From positions 2,006,001-2,070,000 of the forward strand of contig CM053331.1 of assembly GCA_028583605.1 (NCBI GenBank): a stretch of DNA of 64,000 nt, given 5' to 3'. The notes beneath the pieces were generated by a model, which ran no database searches, was not told the DNA's origin, and saw only the letters and a program-made list of their open reading frames with translations. The position numbers were made by a program, and so were the translations under genes. The stretch is from Dastarcus helophoroides. Its lineage: Eukaryota; Arthropoda; Insecta; Coleoptera; Bothrideridae. This document shows, one piece after another, positions 1 to 10,559 of the stretch (position 1 is its first letter; each line of letters opens with the position of its first letter).

Positions 1-1290
1 GGGGTACTACGTTATGAACCGCTGTTTGCTGTAGTTTTAATAATGAGGCTGGTCGCACTGCTCTTAGCTGATAAAAAGGCCCCTTTTTATTTAAGCATTT
101 TATTATTAACATTCCAAAGCATTTCAGGTGGCATTTTAAGGTTTTTTAGACCCACACTAGAACTTTAATTTAGGATTTTCTACCCTTTTGCCATAAACAG
201 CATTGTTGGTCTTGTTATTTCTGCAAACCAATTTTTCTCTAAATGTACAATTCGTACTTTTTGATAACGGGGTACTACGTTATGAACCGCTGTTTGCTGT
301 TGTTTTTAATAAGGCTGGTCGCACTGCGCTTAGCTGATAAAAAGACCCCTTTTTATCTAAGCATTTTATTGTTAACAATCCAAAGCATTGCAGGTGGCAT
401 TTTAAGGTCTTTTAGACTTACACTAGAACTTTAATTTAGGATTTTCCACCCTTTTGCCATAAACAGCATTGTTGGTCTTGTTATTTTTGCAAACCAATTT
501 TTCTCCAAATGTAAAATTCGTACGTTTTGATAACGGGGTACTACGTTATGAACCGCTGTTTGCTGTTGTTTTTAATAATAAGGCTGGTTGCTCTGCCCTT
601 AGCTGATAAAAAGACCCCTTTTTATCTAAGCATTTTATCGTTAACAAGCCAAAGCATTTTAGATGGCATTTTAAGGTCCTTTAGACTTACACTAAAACTT
701 TAATTTAGGATTTTCTACCCTTTTGCCATAAACAGCATTGTTGGTCTCGTTATTTCTGCAAACCAATTTTTCTTTAAATGTACAATTCGTACTTTTTGAT
801 AACGGGGTACTACGTTATGAACCGCTGTTTACTGTAGTTTTAATAATAAGGCTGGTCGCCCTGCCCTTAGCTGGTAAAAAGGCCTCTTTTTATCTAAGCA
901 TTTTATCGTTAACAAGCCAAAGCATTTTAGATTGCATTTTAAGGTCTTTTAGACTCACACTAGAACTTTGATTTGGGATTTTCTACCCTTTTGCCATAAA
1001 CAGCATTGTTGGTCTTGTTATTTCTGCAAACCAATTTTTCTCTAAATGTACAATTCGTACTTTCTGATAACGGGGTACTACGTTATGAACCGCTGTTTGC
1101 TGTTGTTTTAATAATAAGGCTGGTCGCACTGCCCTTCTTTGATAAAAAAGGCCCCTTTTTATCTTAGCATTTGATCGCTAACAATCCAAAGCATTTTAGG
1201 TGGCATTTTAAGGTCTTTTAGACCCGCATTAGAACTTTTATTTAGGATTTTCTACCCTTTTTCCATAAACAGCATTGTTCATTATCCTTG
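1..1290. repeat. Tandem satellite, ~268-bp unit
   Basis: Five head-to-tail copies begin with GGGGTACTACGTTATGAACC at 1, 269, 535, 804 and 1072, so the period is 266-269 bp. The array is cut by the window start and ends near 1,290, where the sequence turns single-copy. Copies differ by scattered substitutions and small indels. Short open frames of 63-77 codons occur inside copies, but the period is not a multiple of three and no known domain is visible, so they are not treated as genes. Confidence 0.93.
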
Positions 1291-2612
1291 CTTGAAACTT
1301 AAAACGATGTTATAGTGTAATAAGCTATTAATTAAGCCCGATCTGTTTATACAAACACTTCTAAGTGCCATTGCAATTATCGGAATGTTTCTAAAGCTAT
1401 TTGTACAGAAATTGAAATTGATTATCGATTTCAACTGAAATCAAGACGAGTTTACGATTTAGATCTTTGAGTATTAAGTTAATTACTCGTTATAATTCTA
1501 TTATTTAGGTAAGGATTTATATTTTATATAGTTGCATTCTATAAATCAATAATTAGGAAGTTTACAATGAAAGATGTACAACACAATGTGCAACACGAAG
1601 CGAGCGATACACCTGGCGAAGTGTTTTGTTAATTTGGAGTTTGCATGGAGCTGGCGTCAAGATATGCAATACAAGCGTTGATTAACAATGTTCCCCCTCA
1701 AATAACAACGTGCTTTCCACATGTATGTTTTACATTGCTGGTCTAGCAGCACTCAAACAATAATGGATTATTTGATTACTAGCCTCGCGCAGATTAACTT
1801 CATTGTGCATTCTACACCGACCGCAAATAACGAAAACGAAAACCCACGTATTGAGTTCTACCTTAATTAACTTCCCGGCCACGTACCCGTCAATTTTTCC
1901 TTTCCAAAAAAACGAAAACTTCTTCCGCAAGAGAATACGTCGTAAGTTGCAACTCTAATCTCTTAACGGGCGAATAATTTGCACATTGTAAACATTTCTC
2001 GGGATAATTATTTTATAACTCCGGCCAAGTCGTAAATTACGTTGGAGCTGGGTCATATTTCGCAATTTCGGTTAATGTTAGAGCACCGTGAATGGGGTTA
2101 AAGAAGTAAAATCGGGCAATAAGCTCCGAAAATATTTATGTGACAGGTGGTTAGTTCCCCAGCTAGACGCCGGTTCATTCTTATTCGTGGCAACCCTGCC
2201 AACTGGAAAAATGCATTAGTTTCTTGCCGGCCAAGATTTTCCACGTATGGGGGCGCCTTTTCACGAAATTTCAACTCGACAGCGTACACGAATTTTAAAC
2301 TTGATATTCATAGCGTTGATTACCTTTGAATAACTTTGATATCAACCGGAGAATCAACTTGAATAATGTCCAATTAATTCTAGTTTAAACTGCACATATT
2401 CGACACATCCACCCGAGACTAGTTTAGACTTAAGTTTATGATGATACTGCATTGTTTGCGATACTATTTTTAAAAAGGGAACTGACTTGAAGGAACAGTT
2501 AGTTTGGGAGAAAGTAGGAAATTTTTACTTTATACGAGTCATTTCTACGGAAGGAATAGATTTGGAATTTTGTGTTCGTAACGTTGGGATTTTAGTAAGA
2601 GGTAGATTGGAA
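1291..2612. other. Single-copy intergenic or intronic DNA
   Basis: No repeat, RNA gene or convincing coding region is seen. Open frames of about 60 codons exist on both strands at 2,098-2,329 but overlap each other and show no domain. The stretch is less AT-rich than the flanking arrays and could be intron or intergenic DNA. Confidence 0.5.
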
Positions 2613-2760
2613 GACTGGGAAAGCACTGCACTGAGTCACTGAACTGGGAAGCATTGCATTTGATTATTGAACTGGGAAGCATTGCTTTTGATTACTGAAC
2701 TGGGAAGCACTGCATTTAATCACTGAACTGAAAAGCACTGAATCGCTCTGGGACTGGGAG
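2613..2760. repeat. 28-bp minisatellite, about 5 copies
   Basis: The phrase GAACTGGGAAGCATTGCATT recurs with starts at 2,641, 2,669, 2,697 and 2,725. A diverged first copy starts at 2,613 and a decayed last copy trails to about 2,760. The spacing is exactly 28 bp between the central copies. Confidence 0.9.
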
Positions 2761-4185
2761 AGAGTCGCTGGTGACTAGGTGACGACTCCATGAGAACTGA
2801 AGTTTGGTAATGATTAGAGTAAGCGAAGGATACAGCGGATTGATCACGAACGCGAACTCTATCGCAGTATTGGTATTACGACACACTTGCGACAAATTGA
2901 TCGCCAACATGATAAAACTAGACAAATTAGTGTTCGAGCGTTGTAATGATTCGACCATTTTGGAACAATAATCCAGTAAAATAAGTTTTCCCGACAACAA
3001 TCCAATACTTTGTGGGTTTTCAAGTGGGATCACTTTGTTAAGCAGGCTCTCACTAACCGTCCACTTGGCGGATTCCAACGTTAACGGTTTCGTTTCTGTT
3101 TACATAACTTCATTGGAAAACAAAACGACCACGTTCGAATCCATCGAATAGATTTTGATTACCGCCGACCCTCGTAAATCGCATTTAATGAATATTCTCA
3201 CTCAATTGTGTAATACGGTGTGGAAAACGCCTTTTGAATACCTAATGCGGTATGTTTGCGCAAATTTTCAGGCATGTTTGTAGCGCCTAGTTGCCTATTT
3301 AGTTCAATAAGCAACGCTTAAACTTGTTGGGAAGATGCCATTGTTTGCGTCGAATTATTAAATTTGGGTTTTGTTGCCTAAAAGCTACAACGAGGGGACC
3401 TAATATTTTAAATGCATTGAATGCAACTTGACAAATGCGATATTTATATATATAATGTATATATTCGTATATACAAGGCTTATTATCTCAGCAGAGAGTA
3501 ATGCTTCAATTAGCATGTAGCGAAAATGTTTGCGTAATAAACAGTTAAAAGTCAGTTAAAAGTCACCCAATGGAGGTTTGCTCTCTTGGATACTTATACG
3601 ACTGACTAACGGCTTTAAATTGGAAGTGTATACAACCACCGTACCATGCTGACGAGGCCAAGGAAGGCCGAAACTAGTCTATGGTTGCGGTTGTACATAT
3701 TTTCAATTTTAAGCACGTTTAACTGTTTAATTACAGAACATTTAATTGGTCATTTGTCAAATGCGACATTATAAACTCTAAATACACGGGCTGAAAATTT
3801 AGAGTGCGTTTTCCCCAAGCCAATATATTTGTGGGTTGCCAGGGGGACGTAAATTTGGTAGATAGGCCCGAAGAAATATGTAAGAAGACGTGTAATATAA
3901 AGCACTTTGTTCGTTCCACCAAAATGGGGGCAATTCTAGTGTAATATCCGCTTAATGCACTACGGAGGCGCGAACTTTTTAAAGAAATGAACGCCCGCCT
4001 TGCAAGAATGATGCATCTCTGGAGAAATACGGCGCTAGGAAGGAGAGAAATGACAAAAGTATCGTTTTTATGAAATTAAATTCGAGATGTTGCCCTCGAA
4101 ATTCCGCTAAAGGGCCGGAGGTAAATAAAGCGTAATGCAATAATAAAGTGGCCGAATTGTTTAGATACGCAGCTGGCTGCGACTT
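2761..4185. other. Single-copy noncoding DNA
   Basis: No gene recognised. A 120-codon open frame on the - strand (2,716-3,078) partly overlaps the 28-bp minisatellite and has no recognisable domain, so it is not called. A short AT microsatellite-like tract lies near 3,440-3,475. Confidence 0.45.
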
Positions 4186-5010
4186 TTATAACACTTGGGC
4201 CGCTCCACTCGAACGTGTGGATTTAAAATACGAGGGTATTATGGAAATGGGGGTAAAGGGGGATTAAGCAAGGTTCTCGACCGGGATTATACCCCTGGAT
4301 GCGTTATTAGGAATAAATATTTGGATACGGGGGGGCGATGTCCGTGTTTTGTATCAGGGGGAGGGTTCCTGAATTTCTGCGTTTTTGGAAATTTTGTGGA
4401 AAATTCTTTTTACAATCTTTCGTATTAATGTTTTGTAAACATTGATAAACTAAGAGTAGGAAATTTGATGAAGTAAAGCATTTGATTGTGTGTAATTTTA
4501 ACGAAAGCGCGCTGGTTTGAACTTCTACGTTTTTGGAAATTGTGTAGAGAATGTCGAGATAACCTTCAGTGGATACTTTAATTTACTATCGATTTTAAGC
4601 GATGTGATTTTTAAATACCAATGAACAGAGATTACTTCTCATTTCAAGAGATGACGCGAAAGCGATTAATTCGACATTTTTAAACATTGGTGCATTTATA
4701 GCGCCCTCCTGAATTTTTAAGTTTTTGGAAATTTCATGGAGAATGAGAAGGTAACTACGAAATAGTAATTCTGCTCTTTGCTAAATTGTTATAGTCATCT
4801 TTGTCTAAAGAAATTTTACACTCACGAGCAACCCAGACTACAAAAAATGGCGCACACACGTATACAGAAAATTTCTCTCTTAGGTTTGCTACTCCACCAA
4901 AGAAAAACGATACGAAACGAGTGCGCCAAGAAATAGATGATAGAGGGATGCGAGCGAAGGCTATTTATAATTGGGGTAATCCAGCCCGTGCGCCCCACTA
5001 ATTTAAATGG
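4186..5010. repeat. Diverged segmental repeat, copy A (uninterrupted)
   Basis: This segment matches, with many substitutions, the pieces of 15,285-17,820 that remain after removing insertions there. Shared landmarks include GGATGCGTTATTAG at about 4,298, the phrase GTTTTTGGAAATTGTG near 4,530, ATTTTTAAACA near 4,675, and AACGATACGAAA near 4,907. It supplies the empty target sites for a Helitron and a TA-flanked MITE in the other copy. Several short motifs of the type GAATTTTTAAGTTTTTGG repeat within it, suggesting it is itself an old composite repeat. Orientation is the same as copy B. Confidence 0.8.
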
Positions 5011-5560
5011 CAGTTCGCATTATTCAAGCCGTTCATCTACATAATACCAGCTACTTGAAAAAAAATACCTACAAAACCCGAAGTAGCGTCGATTAAGAGA
5101 CCCCTCGGCTTTTATTTCCATATTTATCTCATCCCGGGCAAGGTGCGTGACGTCCATTCGGAGAATGCTAATGATTAATTTACCTGAAACATGTCCGGGG
5201 AGCTGCATTTGCGTTTTTAGCAAAGGGCGGGAAAGCCACATCGATACCAAAAAAACTTCAAAGAGAGACGAAAAAGTTAAAATGATGAGGATATAGAGTG
5301 GCTTTTAGTGGTTTCAAAAGTTAATTCTTGGTTAACAGCTACGTCATTACACGGATTTTAAATTGAATTAATGACTTTTGGACGCATTTGCGTATTTTTT
5401 TGCTTTGATATTTAAATTATATTTGCCAAAATTTTCAACTAAATTAAAAATCTGTATCTTCTTACGTAATGAAATGTAATGAAAAAGCATCGAAAGTCAA
5501 TCAGATATTTTGTGGACAAAGTGCTCTTTGTCCAAAAAATTCAAATAATTAACATTTCTA
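5011..5560. other. Single-copy noncoding DNA
   Basis: No gene, RNA or repeat is recognised. A 76-codon open frame on the - strand (5,020-5,250) has no visible domain. Confidence 0.45.
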
Positions 5561-5830
5561 ACCTTAACTTTGTGGAATTCTTCAATATACATAATTATTC
5601 AACTGTATTGACAATTAAAATAACAGCAAATGTTAAAAATTCTATGATGTTTTGATAAATATTTGTCATGACTGGACCTGGTTTCGCTTTTCAGCATCCT
5701 CTGCTGGTATAATCGCCTATGATGCTAAAAAGCGAAACCAGGTCCGGTCATAACAAATATTCATGAAAACATCGTCAAATTTTTAAACTGTTCTTTTAAT
5801 GGTTAATAAAGTTTAATGTATATGAACAAA
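5561..5830. mobile_element. Foldback MITE, family F2, full copy
   Basis: Long imperfect inverted repeat. The left arm around 5,650-5,700 (GACTGGACCTGGTTTCGC) pairs with the right arm around 5,735-5,760 (GCGAAACCAGGTCCGGTC), around a loop of about 25 nt. Pairing continues outward for tens of bases with mismatches. A second copy is at 10,330-10,555 and a half copy at 17,835-17,925. No target duplication could be fixed with confidence. No coding capacity, so it would be a non-autonomous element. Confidence 0.8.
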
Positions 5831-5863
5831 AAAAATTCGTTTGGGTCTCCGTAGTGTAAACAG

Positions 5864-6094
5864 CTATAAACATGCATCCCCTATGACAAATAGTGATAAG
5901 TAAAACTCGGTATTTATATGCCTTCCTGTTTGTCCTTTAAAAGGTAGCTGACGATGTTTCCATTCAAACTCAGATAGGCCAATTTCTTGCTGCTGTATCT
6001 CGTAACGCTTATCGTTCAGGTCGATCTCTCGCACAAGGGTCCTCTTGGCAGCGATGTATTCATGAGGAGCGACGGTATCGGCAAAAAGTTGCAT
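5864..6094 (-). CDS. Candidate exon or orphan ORF, 76 codons, unknown function
   Basis: An open frame begins with ATG at 6,094 and ends at a stop at 5,864. Codon choice in the first 55 codons looks more gene-like than surrounding DNA (many C/G third positions), and the peptide is charged and helix-prone with the stretch AAKRTLVREIDLNDKRY. A possible 3' splice site (pyrimidine-rich run then TATAG) lies just upstream of the ATG on the - strand, so this could be an exon rather than a whole gene. No good GT donor was found. The end of the frame approaches an F2 MITE. I do not recognise the family; chance or a transposon remnant remains possible. Confidence 0.22.
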   Translation of the reverse strand: MQLFADTVAPHEYIAAKRTLVREIDLNDKRYEIQQQEIGLSEFEWKHRQLPFKGQTGRHINTEFYLSLFVIGDACL

Positions 6095-6297
6095 CTTTAA
6101 ACTATAAAGTAAACCTGCGACCGCTTTTTTGAATGTTTAAAACGAGAACGCTACGTGAAGGATTATTAAAAAGCGTTTCAACTTTCCTCTACATTCATCT
6201 TGCCAAACTGCATTTGATATTTATAAGTTAGCAGGGAAATTGTTGTTCGTTAGCGTGCTTTTGCTAAAATAGTGATCTTTGACTTTTCTTTTTTTAG

Positions 6298-6431
6298 GCA
6301 CGTTGTTAGCGGAAGCTGTGGACGTGGAGCTGATGTTTGAAAAAGTAACTAAAAAGATCAGGCTTCCAAAAATTATTACTTCAAAGTGCAAGGCAATTTA
6401 CGGAGTTGCAATAATAAATACATTTTTTTAA
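6298..6431 (+). CDS. Candidate 3'-terminal exon, unknown product
   Basis: A strong pyrimidine tract ending in TTTTTTTAG at 6,297 is followed by 43 open codons in the frame starting at 6,300, closing with TAA at 6,429-6,431. The peptide starts TLLAEAVDVELMFEKV and is amphipathic. An AATAAA hexamer at 6,413-6,418 lies inside the end of the frame, which is odd for a real terminal exon unless polyadenylation is driven from downstream. No upstream exon on the + strand was identified. Called only as a candidate. Confidence 0.2.
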
Positions 6432-6899
6432 AAATTTGTTTCGTATTATTTCACTCAAACGAAAAAATAACTGAATTATGGAGATTAGTGCCTTTGATTT
6501 TATCAGAGTTGGAACTAGAACTGAATTGACCACTGAAGGAGGAATATCTTGTCTGTATTTGCCCGTAATTAGTATTCGCTACCACAACAATGTATTACTG
6601 ACCCACTTGCGGTCATCTGTAGAGTGAAAGGACCGACATCTCACCAGTCGGTCCATTGCCACAACACGACCGAACCCTCAGGATTCCTTCCCTTCTATAT
6701 CCTTTCAGACGCCGATCACTCTCCAAGTATTCTAACGTTTCTAAACGTCCTGAGTTTTCCCACAATCTATTTGTTTCGTCTACGTTCGCGTCACTACAAT
6801 TCGCTGAATTCGAACTGGAAACTAATAGAGAATTCTTTACCTAACTGGGCGTAGTTATCTGGCCCTTACGGTAACCGGACATTTGGGAATTGTTTATAA
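6432..6899. other. Low-copy DNA with a GGACCGAC hairpin
   Basis: No gene recognised; two overlapping open frames (6,624-6,854) shadow each other without a domain. A perfect 8-bp stem GGACCGAC / GTCGGTCC occupies 6,630-6,637 and 6,647-6,654 with a 9-nt loop. The stretch is richer in C than its surroundings and may be a decayed insertion. Confidence 0.4.
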
Positions 6900-8779
6900 A
6901 ATGTATATTTCATTTTTGCTGTGGTAGCTTCTACTTTGTATGTAGAGCGAGTAAAATAAGATTTAATTTAAAATATCTGGTTAAGACGAGCTAAGAGTGT
7001 GGATGTTTCGTGTTCGATCCTCTTGATTGCCAAGCTTCAGTTTGAGAGAGGCGCATCCAAGGGACGTTCTTCAGTTTCTCAACAAGGTTGGGTGGCTGAA
7101 TGAATGACCAAGGACACCTCAATCACGGGGATAGCACAATGGGCCCGGAAAGGGTGGCCTAAGTGCTGGCCTAAACTTTAGGCAACCCACAACGAATCTA
7201 GAATCTAGAAAATCCAGAGTGCCAAGCTTTTTCATGAGGTTTCTACATTACGAAGAAACTCCCCTCTTTAGCGAAAAAAGAATGTAGAGCGAGCAAAAGT
7301 GAGTTTTTTTTCATTGGGTAATACTTCTCGTTACGATAACGACCGCAACATTCCAGAAATAGAATTAGTTCGACGCCAATGTAAAATTCTTCACCCTTTT
7401 TCCAAATACCAAATTGTTCATAAGACGGATTTTTCCCCGTTGTCTATTTCTATCATATCTGATGCTTCCTAAAAGTACGCACTCTTGAATTTTTACATAT
7501 TGGGTAATTGTGTAGAGAATGTGAAGAAAACACAAAGTAGATATTTTATTTCATCATTTATCTGTTGTTAGAAGATCTTTAAAACTTTAAGATCAAGCAT
7601 TTAATTTTTATATTGTTTTCTCCCTTATTTGATGACACTTTAGTTTCAAATGTCTGATTAAGACGAGCTAGGAGTGTGGATGTCCCGTGTTTAATTTTCT
7701 CAAGTGCCAAGCTTTTTCATGAGGTTCCTACATTAATAAGAAAGTCCCTTCTTCAACGAGGGGAGAATGCAAAGCGAGCAAAAATGGGTTATTTTCTTCA
7801 TTTGATGACACTTCTCGTTACGAAAGCGATCGCAACATTCCAGAAATAAAATAAACTAATCTAAAATTTTTCATCTTTTTTCCAAGCACCAAATTATTCA
7901 TAAGACGGATTTCTCCCTGTTGTCTATTTCCATCACATTTGATGCACCTTAAAAGTGTTTAAGGCTACTCTTTATTTAAACAAATACAAAATTTTAAAAG
8001 AAGTGCGCACTCTTGAATTTTTACATTTTGGGAAATTTTGTAGAGAATGTGAAGAAAACACAAAGTAGATATTTTATTTTATTAAGTATCTGTTGTTAGA
8101 AGATCTTTAAAACTTTAAGATCAAGGATTTAATTTTTATATTGTTTTCTCCCTCATTTGATGACACTTTAGTTTAGTTTCAAATGTCTGATTAGGACAAG
8201 CTAGGAGTGTGGATGTCCCGTGTTTGATTTTTTTAAGTGCCAAGCTTTTTCATGGGTTCCTACATTAGGAAAAAACTCCCTTCTTCAACGAGGAGACAAT
8301 GTAGAGCGAGCAAAAATAGGTTTAGTTTAAAAATGCCTGGTTAAGACGAGCTAGGAGTGTGGATGTCCCGTGTTTGATTCCCTCAAGTGCCAAGCTTTTT
8401 CATGAAATTCCCATATTAGGAAGAAACCCCTTCTTCAATGTGGAGCAAGCAAAATAGTGTAACGCAATGTAAATAGGTAAGGGTGAGAAATATCGAATAT
8501 GGATTAAAGAAACGTTTGTAATTACCCTTATTTTTTCTAATAGTCTCATCTGTTGTTTGCAGATCTTTCAAACTCCAAGGTCAAGGATCAAATTCCATAT
8601 TGTATTCTCTGTCATTGGATGACACTTTTCATTACAGGATCGATCCCAACATTCCAAAAATAAAATTAATTGAGACCTTATTTAAAATTCTCCACCCTTT
8701 TACCATACACGAAATTGTTCATAAAACGGATTTCTCCTTGTTGCCTATTTCTATCTTATTTGTTGCTTCTTAAAAGTAG
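6900..8779. repeat. Composite tandem repeat, ~530-bp unit, with R300 and tRNA-like segments
   Basis: Successive units share three modules: a segment with GACGAGCTAGGAGTGTGGAT followed by GTGTTCGATTCCC-like sequence (near 6,980, 7,655, 8,190 and 8,340); a segment with CCAAGCTTTTTCATG; and an R300 segment with TTGTTCATAAGACGGATTTC. The markers GAGAATGTGAAG at 7,515 and 8,043 and TGTCTGATTA at 7,651 and 8,184 give a period near 530 bp. The GTTCGATTC core resembles a pol III B box, so the first module could be SINE- or tRNA-derived; this is only a resemblance. A short insertion lies at 7,038-7,219. Confidence 0.75.
7038..7219. mobile_element. 182-bp insertion with 10-bp target duplication
   Basis: The module continuing through CCAAGCTT in the neighbouring copies is split here. 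TGCCAAGCTT occurs at 7,028-7,037 and again at 7,220-7,229, bracketing 182 bp of unrelated, more GC-rich sequence (ACAATGGGCCCGGAAAGG within it). A target duplication of this length without TG...CA ends suggests a retroposon such as a 5'-truncated LINE or a SINE. Family not recognised. Confidence 0.7.
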
Positions 8780-8848
8780 TGCAACGCAATGTAAATAAAT
8801 GGAATAGGATTTAGAATAGAATTGTAGAATTTAGTAAATAAAAAAAGT

Positions 8849-8960
8849 TTCTAGAAGGATCTGATAAGGGATAAGCGGCCGCGATAACGAAACAAATGGC
8901 AGATAAGCGTTCCAGAAATTTCGGCAAACGATAAGCCTTATCTGCCGAAAAGTTCTAGAA
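8849..8960 (+). promoter_or_regulatory. Heat-shock element cluster, LTR copy A
   Basis: Three sites match the inverted NGAAN pentamer code of heat-shock factor: TTCTAGAA at 8,849-8,856; TTCCAGAAATTTC at 8,910-8,922 (three alternating pentamers with exact 2-nt spacing); and TTCTAGAA at 8,953-8,960. The last lies about 16 bp upstream of the TATA box, much as in insect hsp70 promoters. Binding is inferred from the pattern only. Confidence 0.65.
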
Positions 8961-8975
8961 GCCAGGGGCCAAAAC

Positions 8976-9010
8976 TATAAAAAATCGGTCAGCTTTCCCT
9001 CAAGTCAGTT
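8976..9010 (+). promoter_or_regulatory. TATA box and initiator, LTR copy A
   Basis: TATAAAAAA starts at 8,976 and the arthropod-type initiator TCAGTT lies at 9,005-9,010, putting the presumed +1 A (9,007) 31 bp from the first T of the TATA box, the expected spacing for a pol II core promoter. Confidence 0.7.
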
Positions 9011-9142
9011 AGTTAGAGTCAGTGTATTAGTGAGTTAGTAGAGGTCAATAATAAGTGAGTTAATTGTCAATTGTGGTGATCCAGTAATAAAGTGGGTCTT
9101 ATTCGATAAGTGTAATCAATTCAAACCAATAAGCCCGTAACA

Positions 9143-9417
9143 ATAGGGTTAGTTTCAAATGTCTGGTTCAGACAAGCTAACAGTGTAAACGTCTCGTGTT
9201 CGATTCCCTCAAGTGTCAAGCTTTTTCATGAGGTTCCTATACTAGAAACACCTTAAACTTTTCTTTTCTGTGAATGATACTCTTCAATTGCAACAGTTTA
9301 GTCTCGAATTGTCAAGAATTCTATTAGCCACATTTTGTCTTTTACGTGTTCATTCAAACAACTTTTCGGGCAAGTTTTTTAATAGCAAAAACCAAAATCT
9401 GTCAACTGTAGTCTAAA
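9143..9417. repeat. Copy of the GACGAGCTA / GTTCGATTC module
   Basis: After the LTR, 9,150-9,245 repeats the module seen at 6.98-8.34 kb (AAATGTCTGGTTCAGACAAG, then GTGTTCGATTCCCTCAAG and AAGCTTTTTCATGAGG). The rest to 9,417 shows nothing recognisable. Confidence 0.6.
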
Positions 9418-9620
9418 AAATTGAAATACAAATCTTGTCCCTTGAAACCAAGAAAGATTAAAAAACACAACAAAGAGAGATACCTCTCTAAAGATAGTAG
9501 CTTTATTATCGAAACGAGTTAGAGCAACCTTTGTTGTGTTCTTTAATCTTTCTTGGTTTTAGGGGACAAGATTTGTATTTTAATTTTTAAAGATAACCAA
9601 GAACCAGTCCGTTTCACCAA
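9418..9620 (+). mobile_element. Foldback MITE, family F1, copy 1 (loop inverted)
   Basis: Left arm TTGAAATACAAATCTTGTCC... (from 9,421) through AAGAAAGATTAAAAAACAC pairs with the right arm that ends near 9,590 with GGGGACAAGATTTGTATTT. A one-sided tail, AAGATAACCAAGAACCAG, follows the right arm and gives the element a direction. The loop reads ...CGAAACGAGTTAGAGCAAC, the reverse complement of the loop in copies 2 and 3, although the tail is in the same orientation in all. No coding capacity. Confidence 0.85.
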
Positions 9621-10329
9621 AGCTTACCTACGTTATACATAACCTTCGTGTGCAACATTTCATTCTTGCAGAAAAACCCGTTTAGGCTGTGCATTGTCTG
9701 TCAGTCACTGTAAGAGTTTTATTAAATAGATGATCGCACCCCTTCGCGCGAGTGCAAATATACCAAACTATAGTCTAGTTACCACAGTTTTTGGCACAGT
9801 TCATGGCTTCTGCATCAAGTGCAACTTAATGCGGAAGCAATATTTTTGTTTCCTGCACGTTAATTTAACCCCTTTTCGCCAACAAAAGCCGAAATCTATT
9901 TAGAAAATCGAAAACGGCACAGTTGAAGGGATCCGCGGTCATCGAATTGCCTTTTCTACGTTCGTTGGACCGGACGACGTTTTAATAAAAGTGGAAACGG
10001 CCCTAAAACTATTTACGATGGGGGAAAATTTAAAGTTTGTATCATTTTGTAAGCAATTTGGTTTTGTAACGATAAATTCGGGCGAAATTGGCGCTATGTC
10101 GTAAATAAGTTTTCTGGGGAAAATTCAATTTAGGCGTCACATTGTTGTAAGTGCTTCCAGCGCACAGGTTACCCTTAGGCATCATTAAATATTGAGGGGA
10201 GTTTGATCAAGATTTCGGCCGCCAAATCGGCCATATATTCATTAAAAAGGGTATATTTTGTAAATGGATTAACTTTGCAATCTCTTAAATAGATTTTAGG
10301 GTTGTTTTGAGGCAAAGTTCAAAGATCGA
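9621..10329. other. Single-copy noncoding DNA
   Basis: No gene, RNA gene or repeat recognised. The composition is more balanced than the adjacent repeats. Confidence 0.45.
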
Positions 10330-10555
10330 AGACATATTCATAACTATTAAACTTTATTAGGGATTAAAACAACAACAGATATTAAAATTTCACGATGTTT
10401 CTATAAATATTTGCTATGACTAGACTCAATTTTGCTTTTCAGCATTGTAGGCAAAACCAGGTCTGGTCAGAGCAAAAATTTGTGAAAATTTTGTGGAATT
10501 TTCAATATCTGTTGTTGCTTTAACTCTTAATATAGTTTAGTAATTATGAATAATA
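10330..10555. mobile_element. Foldback MITE, family F2, second copy
   Basis: Arms match those at 5,561-5,830: TTTTGCTTTTCAGCATTGTA at about 10,430-10,450 and GCAAAACCAGGTCTGGTCAG at about 10,450-10,470, with pairing extended outward through AACAACAACAGATATT (10,369-10,384) and AATATCTGTTGTTG (10,503-10,516). The loop is shorter than in the first copy. An R300 unit follows directly, as it does after the F2 half copy at 17.9 kb, so F2 and R300 may be parts of one composite element. Confidence 0.75.
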
Positions 10556-10559
10556 AAGA

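Larger units (their letters stand above)
8780..9142 (+). mobile_element. Solo LTR, HSE-bearing family, copy A
   Basis: A 363-bp element starting TGCAACGCAATG and ending CCCGTAACA, matching the copy at 18,220-18,595 in the same orientation and the copy at 17,015-17,379 in the opposite one. TG...CA ends fit an LTR. Promoter-like U3 with heat-shock elements, TATA box at 8,976, initiator TCAGTT at 9,005, and AATAAA at 9,086-9,091 downstream give a U3-R-U5 order. It is flanked by GTAG at 8,776-8,779 and ATAG at 9,143-9,146, one mismatch from a 4-bp duplication. No internal retrotransposon genes adjoin it. It sits in R300 at the same position as the copy at 18.2 kb, so the pair probably arose by duplication of an R300-plus-LTR block. 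A 19-bp piece matching the LTR start also occurs at about 8,458-8,476. Confidence 0.75.

Noticed and set aside
738..971. 77-codon frame in the 268-bp satellite as a gene
   Set aside because: The same frame is interrupted or shifted in other copies, the period is not a multiple of three, and no domain is visible.
8780..9142. Host hsp70-type gene promoter
   Set aside because: The same module occurs three times with TG...CA ends and target duplications, and no heat-shock protein coding sequence follows, so an LTR explains it better.
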